From IMG/VR virus record IMGVR_UViG_3300046008_000242, positions 62,001 to 126,000 of that record: 64,000 nt of DNA; one strand, written 5' to 3'. A program made the position numbers and the translations under genes. The notes under the pieces were generated by a model. The model ran no database searches. It had not been told where the DNA came from and saw nothing but the letters and a program-made list of their open reading frames with translations. This stretch comes from a virus. Positions 17,164 to 25,097 of this stretch are shown here, piece after piece; within the stretch, counting starts at the first letter, position 1, and every line of letters starts with the position of its first letter.

Positions 17164-18354
17164 CTAATTCATATAGAATTTATCAACGGTATGTTTCAAT
17201 AATTTTTCTAATGCAATTTGTAATTCTAGCACATTTAAACCCCTTTTCCACTTTCTATCCACTTCCATTATACCAGTATAATTTGTTATATTATAAAAAT
17301 CCTTGATTTCTTTGATATATGAAATCAAGGATCGTTTATCATCTATTGATTTAAACACAGAACTAATCTCGTTTATTCTATATTCATATTCTTTTATCTC
17401 GATTTTACGCTCATCTAAATATTTATAGAACTTGACTGATCCTTCCTCCAGTTTTTCATCATCGACTTGTTTCCAATTAGAGTTATTAATCCCCATAATT
17501 TTACTTGGGTTGGTGACATTATATTTTTCTATATCATCTAGAATTTGTAGGACTAATGGTCTAGTAAATTTTATTTCCAAGATATGTTTCCTTATTTCTT
17601 TACATTCTGGAGTTTGCATATTACTAATGTAACCAGTTTTCTTAAAATTGGTATCTTTACCCTTTTGGATGCATTCTGGAGTTTGAGATGGAGTATAATA
17701 TCCAGTTCTTTCAAAACATGTATCTTTACGTTTTTGGATACATTCTGGATTTTTCATATTATGTGTATATCCGGTTTCCTCAAAATAACTTTGAGAATAT
17801 TGTTCTCTTAATTTCGGATTAGCTAAATTACTAGTGAATCCAGTTTTCTCAAAAACGATATCCTGTCGGGTTTGGATACGTTTTGGGTCTTTCATATAAT
17901 GAGTATATCCAGTTTTCTCAAAATGCGTATTTCTACATTTTTGGACACATTCTGGATTTTTCATATGATGATATGCACTTATTGATATCTTCAACTCTTC
18001 ATATTCTTCTTCGTTGATAAATTTATGTTTACCATCGGTGCATAATCGTCCAAATGCATGAATCATCTTAGCGTGTAAATTACGGGTTAATCCCATCTCT
18101 ATTAACAATTGGTGACATCTGTAATGTTCTCTTGCTGATAGATAGGCATAATTCAATTTATCAGTCACTCCACCCATCTTGAATGATCTAGGTAATATAT
18201 GATGTTCTTCTGCGTACCCTAAAATTACATCCGCTTCTTTTTTAGTGGATGCTCGAATCCTGGCATTAGATACGATGGAGATATACTCTGCTGTTTGTTC
18301 ATTATCTGAACATAATTCGATTATTTTATCGATATAGATATTATTGCTGGTCAT
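17164..18354 (-). CDS. HNH homing endonuclease with tandem ~25-residue DNA-binding-like repeats, copy 1
   Basis: 396 residues. The HNH site is in the N-terminal part: EEHHILPRSF (49-58), LNYAYLSAREHYRCHQLL. From about residue 130 to 270 run about six ~25-residue repeats (NPECIQKRKDTCFERTGY and variants), like the KxxxTxxExYG repeats in other phage HNH proteins. A unique C-terminal domain follows. AGGAATTTT precedes the ATG. The leader has a hairpin (18379-18408) and a TAAATAA motif, suggesting late expression. It abuts the PhoH remnant and is paralogous to the split copy at 21433-22760. Such enzymes cut DNA lacking the element and spread by repair. Confidence 0.8.
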   Translation of the reverse strand: MTSNNIYIDKIIELCSDNEQTAEYISIVSNARIRASTKKEADVILGYAEEHHILPRSFKMGGVTDKLNYAYLSAREHYRCHQLLIEMGLTRNLHAKMIHAFGRLCTDGKHKFINEEEYEELKISISAYHHMKNPECVQKCRNTHFEKTGYTHYMKDPKRIQTRQDIVFEKTGFTSNLANPKLREQYSQSYFEETGYTHNMKNPECIQKRKDTCFERTGYYTPSQTPECIQKGKDTNFKKTGYISNMQTPECKEIRKHILEIKFTRPLVLQILDDIEKYNVTNPSKIMGINNSNWKQVDDEKLEEGSVKFYKYLDERKIEIKEYEYRINEISSVFKSIDDKRSLISYIKEIKDFYNITNYTGIMEVDRKWKRGLNVLELQIALEKLLKHTVDKFYMN

Positions 18355-18378
18355 AAAATTCCTGTGAGTTTGATTAGA

Positions 18379-18420
18379 GACAACGGAAGTGTGGACTTCG
18401 CGGTTGTCATTTTTATTTAG
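18379..18420. promoter_or_regulatory. Hairpin in the endonuclease leader; terminator-like on the plus strand
   Basis: GACAACGG/GCGGTTGTC-type inverted repeat (18379-18408) followed on the plus strand by ATTTTTATTT. On the minus strand AACTAAATAAAAAT sits just before the hairpin, like a late promoter. The same block precedes the second endonuclease (22785). Confidence 0.5.
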
Positions 18421-18450
18421 TTAAATCGCGTTAAGAAGATAGATTATTCC

Positions 18451-18490
18451 AAATCCCACCAGAAATTTAATCTGAGTGGGATTTTTATTG
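18451..18490 (+). terminator. Intrinsic terminator, no gene just upstream on its strand
   Basis: AAATCCCACCAGA pairs with TCTGAGTGGGATTT, then TATTG. It resembles the A1 terminator. It may shield the 18610 gene or be left over from a lost gene. Confidence 0.8.
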
Positions 18491-18547
18491 GATTCAATTA
18501 TACGTATTCATTCTTAGGATGTATTAATACTTCATCTAAAATAATTC

Positions 18548-18575
18548 TTTAGATTAAACAGAAATGCATTATAAT
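18548..18575 (+). promoter_or_regulatory. Promoter for the 18610 gene
   Basis: TTTAGA (18548-18553), 16-bp spacer, TATAATAGAAT (from 18570). Confidence 0.55.
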
Positions 18576-18609
18576 AGAATCATCTTATATGTCACCTGGA
18601 GAGTATTAT

Positions 18610-18804
18610 ATGTCAATTAAACAATCTTATTTCGAAACATTAAATGCAGCACTTGAATCAGAAAATCTAGTTGATAAATGGAAATTTGGTCTTAACATTT
18701 CTTATGGGCAGACTTTACGCATGATTTCAGAAGACGGTCATCTAATCTCCATATATAGATCCGACACTGGTAGATATGAAAGACCAGTATGGTATAAGGT
18801 TTAA
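18610..18804 (+). CDS. Hypothetical small protein
   Basis: 64 residues from MSIKQSYF. An ATG at 18589 lies too close to the -10 box and lacks a ribosome site, while GGAG sits about 10 nt before 18610. The sequence is soluble and mixed, with a basic/aromatic end (RYERPVWYKV). Family not recognised. It stands between an orphan terminator and a copy of the conserved-loop element. Confidence 0.55.
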   Translation: MSIKQSYFETLNAALESENLVDKWKFGLNISYGQTLRMISEDGHLISIYRSDTGRYERPVWYKV

Positions 18805-18854
18805 TATGCAATCTATACATTAATTGTGTCTTAAATTCCATTTAAATGGACGTA

Positions 18855-18910
18855 GTGGAACGTTTAATGTATATGTCAATCAACTCTACAGGATGTTTAT
18901 TTTAAATCAC
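18855..18910 (+). repeat. Solo conserved-loop element (CAATCAACTCTA, copy 7)
   Basis: The loop motif lies at 18877-18888. The left flank GTGGAACGTTTAATGTATAT and right flank GGATGTTTATTTTAAAT pair only partly. TCAATCAACTCTACAGGAT matches the perfect hairpin at 51206. This copy stands alone upstream of the nucleotidyltransferase gene and has no TTTCGA promoter. Confidence 0.55.
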
Positions 18911-18926
18911 ACTAGAGGCAAATTAG

Positions 18927-19844
18927 ATGGAAATTATATGTGAATCAGAATTTGGTTCTAGATTGTATGGGTTATCCACTCCAGAATCAGACTATGACTA
19001 TAAAGGTGTCATCTTACCAACTAGAGATGAAATCTTACTTGGAAGAACATCTTACCATATCGATAAGTCAACTAATACCAGTTCAACAAAAAACTCTAAA
19101 GATGACGTCGACAGAACCTATTACTCGTTACAATACTTTATTGATATGGCATGTAAGGGAGAAACTGTAACCTTAGACCTCCTCCACGGCAGTCCTGATA
19201 AATTATTACATGAATCTGATATGTGGAGATTCATTGTATCTAATCGCCATCGGTTCTATACAAAGAGTATGAAATCATACATTGGTTACGTCAGAAAACA
19301 ATCAGCCAAATATGGAGCCAAAGGTTCTAGACTTGGTGAGATCGAACGAGTATTAAATGTAATCAATAACATGAAAGATTCTCAGACTGTATCTGATGTT
19401 GAATTAAAGGAATCAGATGTTGTAAGATGGATTGATTATAAGGATAACAGATATTTGGAGGTTTGTGGTAGTAAATATCAAGACAATCTTAAATTGGTTC
19501 ATCTGAAGAAATCATTACAGAACCATTATGATATTTACGGGGAACGATCCAAATTAGCCAAACAAAATGAAGGTGTAGATTGGAAGGCATTGTCCCATGG
19601 ATTTCGTGCTGGTATCCAAGCAAGAGATATTTACTTGAAAGGAGGGTTTGAATATCCGTTGGCAGAATCGAAGTTTCTTTTGGACGTAAAACAAGGTAAG
19701 ATAGACTTCAATGTATTTGAACCAATGTTAGCCGAATTGGTTGAAGAAGTTACATTATTGGCTGGTAAATCAGATTATCCAGAAACTGTTGACAGAACGT
19801 TCTGGGATGATTTCATTAGAGAATGTCATTTAACTAGATTTTAA
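18927..19844 (+). CDS. Nucleotidyltransferase, RlaP-like (DNA polymerase beta superfamily)
   Basis: 305 residues. The N-terminus reads ESEFGSRLYGLSTPESDYDYKGV: the GS motif (GSRLYG, residues 10-15) and paired acidic metal ligands (SDYDYKG, 21-27) of the pol-beta nucleotidyltransferase fold, in the arrangement seen in the RlaP RNA-repair family. The C-terminal helical part (SHGFRAGIQARDIYLKG, PLAESKFLLDVKQGK) also fits. It probably adds nucleotides to an RNA or other acceptor. A ~55-bp fragment of a similar gene (GERSKLxKQNE) is stranded at 21322, showing past duplication. It heads a run of small genes to 21264. Confidence 0.75.
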   Translation: MEIICESEFGSRLYGLSTPESDYDYKGVILPTRDEILLGRTSYHIDKSTNTSSTKNSKDDVDRTYYSLQYFIDMACKGETVTLDLLHGSPDKLLHESDMWRFIVSNRHRFYTKSMKSYIGYVRKQSAKYGAKGSRLGEIERVLNVINNMKDSQTVSDVELKESDVVRWIDYKDNRYLEVCGSKYQDNLKLVHLKKSLQNHYDIYGERSKLAKQNEGVDWKALSHGFRAGIQARDIYLKGGFEYPLAESKFLLDVKQGKIDFNVFEPMLAELVEEVTLLAGKSDYPETVDRTFWDDFIRECHLTRF

Positions 19845-19857
19845 TTGAGGAAATAAT

Positions 19858-20118
19858 ATGAAAGTTGTTGATTTATTTGATTATTTTAATGTGGTTGATT
19901 TTGGTAAACCTCAGGAACATGATGGTCTAGTCCATTATAAGATTAAACGTAACTTGGAACTTTATATTGACGGAGATTTGTACACCCATTACTATATACA
20001 AGATGACGTTGTTACGTTCTTTGGTGGTGAGTTCAATTTCGATATAGGTATAAAAGATAGTTTTAAAAATGATGTTATCGTTAAAAAAATTGGGTTGGGA
20101 TATAAAAATGTTATGTGA
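19858..20118 (+). CDS. Hypothetical protein
   Basis: 86 residues, unrecognised. Strand-rich and acidic, no membrane segment. GAGGAAATAAT precedes the ATG, 13 bp after the nucleotidyltransferase stop, so it is probably co-transcribed with it. Confidence 0.6.
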   Translation: MKVVDLFDYFNVVDFGKPQEHDGLVHYKIKRNLELYIDGDLYTHYYIQDDVVTFFGGEFNFDIGIKDSFKNDVIVKKIGLGYKNVM

Positions 20119-20190
20119 TAGAACACTTTCAAATATGAGATGTTGATATGTATATATTATGAACGTTGTTGATTTTAATTGAGGATTATT

Positions 20191-20517
20191 ATGATAACAT
20201 TATACGTAGGTAGACCAGAACTAATCGAAGAATGGATTGATTTAAATCATCATGGAATAATCCCAATTAAAAATTTCGGACACGATATGTATTATAAAGA
20301 TATATCGTTTGAAAGATTCAATGAATATAAAGATTGGATTATGTCCACTCAATCGATGGACGTAATAAACGAGTTTATACTGTTAGATAATCCTTCAAAT
20401 AAATTGATTAGGGTTGGTAAATCTTGTCTAACCTCAAATAATGGCAAATTGATTGGTACGGAATACACAAGAGAAGAGCTTCTTGTGATTTATAATGAAA
20501 ATTGGGAGATAAGATGA
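20191..20517 (+). CDS. Hypothetical protein
   Basis: 108 residues from MITLYVGR; TTGAGGATTATT before this ATG is the ribosome site, so an upstream TTG start is unlikely. Unrecognised. The sequence is alpha/beta-like with a SCLTSNNGKLIGTEYTREEL segment resembling small phage proteins of unknown role. Its stop overlaps the start of the next gene (ATGA), pointing to coupled translation. Confidence 0.6.
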   Translation: MITLYVGRPELIEEWIDLNHHGIIPIKNFGHDMYYKDISFERFNEYKDWIMSTQSMDVINEFILLDNPSNKLIRVGKSCLTSNNGKLIGTEYTREELLVIYNENWEIR

Positions 20518-20705
20518 AAGTAGAAGAACAATGGGTTAAGTTAGTTCCAGTTGATGGATTATATCATGTTGAATTATCATCAAGACAGGAAACAGAATCC
20601 GCCGGCATGAAATATATTATTAACAATAACAAGTTTTTAAACATTATGCATAATCATGATGTCAACACAACTTATTATTCATACTTTGCGAATGAAGATC
20701 TATAG
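20514..20705 (+). CDS. Hypothetical small protein
   Basis: 63 residues from MKVEEQWVKL, chosen because GGGAGATAAG lies just before it and it overlaps the previous stop. Unrecognised. It lies in an operon-like run 19858-21264. Confidence 0.5.
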   Translation: MKVEEQWVKLVPVDGLYHVELSSRQETESAGMKYIINNNKFLNIMHNHDVNTTYYSYFANEDL

Positions 20706-20712
20706 GGATTAC

Positions 20713-21264
20713 ATGAGTTTATTACAAACATTATGTACAAATAAAGAGATACAACAATTTCATATTTGGGACATAGACACATTACTTGAAAACGATTACT
20801 CCATTACACATAGAGTGTATATGACTTGTATCGGTTATTATGATATGTATAATGAAAAATTAGAATTGGAGATTGAAATCAAGGATAATTTATATCATAT
20901 CGAATTCCCAGAAGATGAACGACGAACATCATTTAAAACTGATTCTATCGATGATATTATAAATTCAATTAAACAAGAGTTTCCTGAAGAACAAGTTGAT
21001 GGATCTTTAGAATCACCGATATCTATTATCCAGGATTCATTAAAGGAAACTGGATATAATGTAAAGACGTATATCAATCCAAGACTAGATCCAATAATCA
21101 CTATCTCTATTGAAGGGAAAAATGATGGAGGATTTACATATTCACCATTATCTGTGAGTATAACTAAAGATAAATCTTATGTTGTTGAATATTCTAAAGA
21201 ATCTAATTCTATTGAATATATTCAGACATTATTACATGGTTTAATAACAAGATTCGGAGTTTAA
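20713..21264 (+). CDS. Hypothetical protein
   Basis: 183 residues from MSLLQTLC, preceded by AGGGATTAC; an upstream ATG frame would overlap the previous gene without a ribosome site. Unrecognised. Acidic, mixed alpha/beta, with a repeated beta pattern in the second half (ITISIEGKND...SVSITKDKSY). It is the last gene before a scrap region (21265-21432) and the second endonuclease. Confidence 0.6.
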   Translation: MSLLQTLCTNKEIQQFHIWDIDTLLENDYSITHRVYMTCIGYYDMYNEKLELEIEIKDNLYHIEFPEDERRTSFKTDSIDDIINSIKQEFPEEQVDGSLESPISIIQDSLKETGYNVKTYINPRLDPIITISIEGKNDGGFTYSPLSVSITKDKSYVVEYSKESNSIEYIQTLLHGLITRFGV

Positions 21265-21321
21265 ATGATTTTAATGACATAACAATACCATATGCATATA
21301 TTGATTATGACAGAAACACAT

Positions 21322-21377
21322 GGCGAACGTTCTAAATTAACCAAACAAAATGAAGATATTGATTGGAAATCCTTGTC
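21322..21377 (+). pseudogene. Nucleotidyltransferase gene fragment
   Basis: GGCGAACGTTCTAAATTA and the following ~35 bp encode GERSKLTKQNEDIDWKSLS, almost the same as GERSKLAKQNEGVDWKALS in the gene at 18927. Only about 19 codons remain. The rest of 21265-21432 holds a decayed copy of the terminator stem from 16701 (CGATACAG...CTGTATCG) and no gene. Confidence 0.75.
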
Positions 21378-21432
21378 AATCGATACAGTTAATTCTGTAT
21401 CGACTTGTTCGTTTTAATTCATATATGTGAAT

Positions 21433-22760
21433 CTAATTCATATAGAATTTATCAATAATATGTTTCAATAATTTTTCTAATCCATTTTGTAATTTTATCA
21501 CATTTAATCTCGTCCAGTTTCTGCTATTCGTTTCCATTATAACAATATGATTTGTTATGTTATAAAAATCCTTGATTTCTGAGATATACGAAATCAAGGA
21601 TTGTTTATCATCAGTGTATTTCAATGTAGAATTAATCTCGTTTATTCTACATTCGTATTCCTTTATCTTAATTTTACGTTCATCTAAATGTTTATAGAAC
21701 TTAACCGAACCTTCATATAGTTTTTCATAATCGACTTGTCTCCAATTAGGTCCATTAATTCCCATAATTTTTCTTGTATCGATAACGTTATATTTTTCTA
21801 TGTCTTGTTGAATCTGAAGAACTAATGGTCTAGCATATTTTATTTCCAAGATGTGTTTCTTCTTTTCTTTACATTCTGGAGTTTTCATATGATGTGTGTA
21901 CCAGTTTCCTCAAAACACGTATCTCTACGATTTTGGATACATTTTGGATCTTTCATATAATGAGTGTACCCAGTTTCCTCAAAACTAGAATCTCTGCGAT
22001 TTCGGATACATTCTGGATTTTGCATAGGATGATTGTATCCAGTTTTCTCAAAATACGTATCCTGACGCTTTTGGATACATTCTGGATTTTTACCAGGATT
22101 ATCGTATCCTGTTCTAGCAAAATGGGTATCTCTACTCTTTTGGATACATTCTGGATTTTGCATATTATGCGCGTATCCAGTTTTCTCAAAATATATTTGA
22201 GAATATTGTTCTCTTAATTCTGGATTGGCAAAATTACTAACATATCCAGTTTTCTTAAAATGGATATCTCTACTCTTTTGGACACATTCTGGATTTTTCA
22301 TATGATGAGTGTATCCAGTTTTCTTAAAATGGGTATCTCTACTCTTTTGGACGCATTCTGGATTTTTCATATGATGATATGCACTTATTGATATCTTCAA
22401 CTCTTGATATTCTTCTTCGGTCATGAATTTATGTTTACCATCTACGCATAATAATCCAAATCCGGAAATCATCTTAGCATGTAAATTACGTTTTAATCCC
22501 ATCTCTATTAACAGTTGATGGCATCTGTAATGTTCCCTTGCCGATAGATATGCATAATTCAATTTATCTGTTTCTCCACCCATCTTAAATGATCTAGGTA
22601 ATATATGGTGTTCTTCTGTATAACCTAAAATTGATTTTGCTTCTTTTTTAGTGGATGCTCTGATTCTGGCATTAGATACGATGGAGATATACTCTGCTGT
22701 TTGTTCATTATCTGAACATAATTCGATTATTTTATCGATATAGATATTATTGCTGGTCAT
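21433..22760 (-). pseudogene. HNH homing endonuclease copy 2, split by a one-base deletion
   Basis: This paralogue of 17164-18354 has an almost identical N-terminus, including HHILPRSF and EHYRCHQLL, and about eight ~25-residue NPECIQK..DT.FEKTGY repeats, two or three more than copy 1. Near 21900 a base is missing compared with the other repeats (GTGTACCAG against GTGTACCCAG). The first frame ends there at 21885 after 291 residues; the C-terminal domain continues in a second frame (21433-21888, 151 residues). It could be dead, an assembly error, or functional as an N-terminal fragment with HNH site and repeats. The upstream leader is shared with copy 1. Confidence 0.7.
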
Positions 22761-22784
22761 AAAATTCCTGTGAGTTTGATTAGA

Positions 22785-22826
22785 GACAACGGAAGGTCAC
22801 GCTTCGCGGTTGTCATTTTTTATTTA
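22785..22826. promoter_or_regulatory. Leader hairpin of endonuclease copy 2
   Basis: A GACAACGG...CGCGGTTGTC inverted repeat (22785-22814) is followed on the plus strand by ATTTTTTATTTAGTT. Sequence and distance to the start codon match the leader of copy 1. From here to 22969 I see no gene. Confidence 0.5.
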
Positions 22827-22969
22827 GTTGATTATCGCGTATTAAGAAGATGGAATAATGAATCGTTAAGTTCGACCAGAAATACATTATAAATGACATG
22901 GAAGAAATTGTGATTACCAAGGATTTTCGGACGCTGAACTTTCATCAGCAATTTAACAGAGGAACGAAA

Positions 22970-23029
22970 ATGACTTTACAAAAAAAGACCACAAAGAATG
23001 CACCTCAACATTTATCGGAGTTTAAATGA
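22970..23029 (+). CDS. Possible 19-residue leader peptide overlapping the RNase H start
   Basis: MTLQKKTTKNAPQHLSEFK: the ATG has a strong ribosome site (AGAGGAACGAAA) and its TGA overlaps the RNase H ATG (ATGA). The RNase H start itself has only GGAG about 8 nt upstream inside this ORF. Translational coupling is inferred. Confidence 0.4.
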   Translation: MTLQKKTTKNAPQHLSEFK

Positions 23030-23922
23030 TTTTAATTGATTTTAATGGGGTCGCGATGCCCCACGTAACAGCATTCAACGCAGATTTACGAACTAACGAT
23101 AAAGAACGAATCCTGGATCTATGTCGCCATACAATTTTGTCTCAATTACTTGTATATAAAAAGAAGTATGAACAAAAATATGGAGAAATGGTAATCTGTT
23201 TGGATGGTCGTAATTACTGGCGCAAACAAGAATTTCCTAATTACAAATCTAATCGCAAGAAGACTAAGGATGAGATGGTTGATTGGCAAATTGTATACGA
23301 TTGTCTTAATCAGATTAGAGATGAACTCAAGGCATTCTTTCCATTCAAGGTAATCTTTGTCAATGAAGCTGAAGCAGATGATACGATGGCTTTTTTAGTG
23401 GAATGGTCTCAGACAAATGACTTGAAAGAAGATCTATTGTATTCTGAACCAAAACCGATGATGGTCGTATCTAGCGATCATGATTTTTCACAACTTCAAA
23501 AGTATGATAATGTTGAACAATTCTCTCCATTCACAAAGAAATTGGTGAAATTCAATAAAAAAGAAATTCATGAAAAGCGAATGGAACATATCGTCAAAGG
23601 TGATAGTGGCGACGGTGTACCAAATCTACTAAGTGACGATAATGTATTTGTTGACAAAAGAAGACAATCTCCAATGACTCAAAAGAGATTGGCTGAATTC
23701 TTCGAGAAAGGAATAGATGCTTGTAAAAATGATATGGAACGACGGAACTACCAACGTAATCAAATGTTAGTAGACTTTGATTTTATCCCACAACGTGTTA
23801 AAGATAAGATCCTTGAAGAATACACTAATGCAAAACCCGTCAGAGATTTGAATTTGATTATGGAATACTTCATGAAAAACAAATGTCGTTTATTATTGGA
23901 AACTTTACAGGATTGGAAATGA
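23026..23922 (+). CDS. rnh: RNase H / 5'-3' exonuclease, T4 Rnh-like (FEN family)
   Basis: 298 residues, close to T4 RNase H (305). Metal-binding acidic motifs of the FEN family are visible: ILIDFNG at the N-terminus, VICLDG, EAEADDTMAFL about residue 115, SSDHDFSQL about residue 150, and GDSGDGVPN about residue 195. The enzyme removes RNA primers from Okazaki fragments and trims adjoining DNA. It starts one base inside the preceding leader peptide and overlaps the next gene by 4 bp. A second, unrelated RNase H (type HI) is at 38338. Confidence 0.9.
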   Translation: MILIDFNGVAMPHVTAFNADLRTNDKERILDLCRHTILSQLLVYKKKYEQKYGEMVICLDGRNYWRKQEFPNYKSNRKKTKDEMVDWQIVYDCLNQIRDELKAFFPFKVIFVNEAEADDTMAFLVEWSQTNDLKEDLLYSEPKPMMVVSSDHDFSQLQKYDNVEQFSPFTKKLVKFNKKEIHEKRMEHIVKGDSGDGVPNLLSDDNVFVDKRRQSPMTQKRLAEFFEKGIDACKNDMERRNYQRNQMLVDFDFIPQRVKDKILEEYTNAKPVRDLNLIMEYFMKNKCRLLLETLQDWK

Positions 23923-24206
23923 AAGTATTATCATTATATGGTTATTTCTTGTTACCAGATGATTTTGACGGAACAAGAGAAGATGCATTAGATTTATTTG
24001 TGGAGTATAGAAAGACTAAAGGGTACTCTGGTAATAAAACAGGGAAATTGTTAAACGACGATGAAGCATTAGATGTTTGGAGTTCATTTTTACAAGCTAC
24101 AGAAACTGGTGAATATAAATGGACTGGTGATATTAACGTATCGCAATTGATTGACGGAAAAATGGAACGTATTATTGACTCTGAACCTTTGGTGCAACAA
24201 GAATGA
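23919..24206 (+). CDS. Hypothetical protein
   Basis: 95 residues from MKVLSLYGYF, start overlapping the RNase H stop (ATGA) with AGGA 7 nt upstream. Unrecognised; acidic with DGTREDALDLFVEY and GKLLNDDEALDVW. Co-transcribed with rnh by position. Confidence 0.55.
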   Translation: MKVLSLYGYFLLPDDFDGTREDALDLFVEYRKTKGYSGNKTGKLLNDDEALDVWSSFLQATETGEYKWTGDINVSQLIDGKMERIIDSEPLVQQE

Positions 24207-24298
24207 AATTAACATACTGTGTATATTGTAGAAAAGAAATTTGTAAATGTGGTGGAGGATTCTCTCCCGATTTTGATATTAGACGAGTAAGGAAATAA
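24203..24298 (+). CDS. Tiny Cys-rich protein
   Basis: 31 residues: C-x2-C then C-x-C-GG (CVYCRKEICKCGGG), a possible zinc knuckle, with a basic end RRVRK. The start overlaps the previous stop (ATGA). Kept because of tight overlaps on both sides and the cysteine spacing. Confidence 0.45.
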   Translation: MKLTYCVYCRKEICKCGGGFSPDFDIRRVRK

Positions 24299-24299
24299 C

Positions 24300-24413
24300 A
24301 TGCCATTATTATTGTTTACCGTAGTAGCGGGTTTAGGATTATCTTATGCATTTCATTATATCGCAGATAATCATGAAAAGATTGAAGAATTGAGTAGAAA
24401 GGAAAGAAGTTGA
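24300..24413 (+). CDS. Small single-pass membrane protein
   Basis: 37 residues: a hydrophobic stretch LLLFTVVAGLGLSYAFHYIA followed by a charged tail NHEKIEELSRKERS. This fits a type of short phage inner-membrane protein; function unknown. GAGTAAGGAAATAAC upstream is a good ribosome site, and its stop overlaps the TTG of the next gene. Confidence 0.5.
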   Translation: MPLLLFTVVAGLGLSYAFHYIADNHEKIEELSRKERS

Positions 24414-24772
24414 ATCAAATTGAAATCATAGCAATAGCAGCTCATGAAACAATCAAGAAATTCTGTGATGAAAATGGAGAAACGACTAATCTCCATTGGA
24501 ATGAATGTCCAGAATGGCAGAAACACGCCGCTATAGCAAATGTTAAATTTGTATTGGAAACGGATAATGTAACAGATGAAATGTTACATGATTTCTGGAT
24601 GAAAGATAAATTAGAACACGGATGGAAACTTGGTGATGTAAAAGATACAGAATTGAAGATTCATCCTTGTCTGGTGCCATTTGAAGAAATATCTGAATAC
24701 CAACAGATGAAGGATAGATTGTTTATCAATACTGTCCAATTATTGGATAGTAAATCTTACGATTACAACTAA
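24410..24772 (+). CDS. RyR-domain protein
   Basis: 120 residues. The start is a TTG overlapping the previous stop (TTGA) with AAAGGAAAGAAG upstream; no better ATG fits. Residues about 45-105 carry the RyR pattern: HDFWMKDKLEHGWKLG, then HPCLVPFEEISEYQQMKDR. RyR domains occur in ryanodine receptors and, alone, in phages and bacteria, where they are thought to bind ligands or nucleotides. The phage role is unknown. It lies among small genes after rnh. Confidence 0.7.
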   Translation: MNQIEIIAIAAHETIKKFCDENGETTNLHWNECPEWQKHAAIANVKFVLETDNVTDEMLHDFWMKDKLEHGWKLGDVKDTELKIHPCLVPFEEISEYQQMKDRLFINTVQLLDSKSYDYN

Positions 24773-24800
24773 ATAAAGTTTTGAGTATAGGAAAATATAA

Positions 24801-25097
24801 ATGAGTGAAATTGAAAATGAGATCCTTGAAAAAGGATTAACTGCTCCACGGATTACACCAGAGCATATTGAATCTGTTATTGAAAAGGAAGATTACTACG
24901 TATTTCCTGATACATGTCTGACTGTATGTTGTCTTACATTATCTAATGGATTTAATGTAACAGGAGAAAGTGCTTGTGCATCTCCAGAAAACTTCAACAA
25001 AGAACTTGGTCAGAAGATCGCTAGATCTAACGCAAAGAGTAAGATTTGGGTTCTGGAAGGATATCTTTTGAAGGAGAGATTGAAAGATGGCAACTAA
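24801..25097 (+). CDS. Gp49-family phage protein (N4 gp49 / Sf6 gp66 type)
   Basis: 98 residues. PRITPEHIESVIEKEDYY, then TLSNGFNVTGESACASPENF and KIARSNAKSKIWVLEGYLL match the Gp49 family pattern (NGF.VTG.SACVSP.NF...A..KIW.LEGYLL). The family is widespread in phages and of unknown function. GAGTATAGGAAAATATAA precedes the ATG. It overlaps the next gene by 11 bp. Confidence 0.8.
   Translation: MSEIENEILEKGLTAPRITPEHIESVIEKEDYYVFPDTCLTVCCLTLSNGFNVTGESACASPENFNKELGQKIARSNAKSKIWVLEGYLLKERLKDGN

Noticed and set aside
17164-18354. Group I intron around the endonuclease
   Set aside because: No intact exons flank it: the PhoH 5' part is missing and no conserved intron core was seen.
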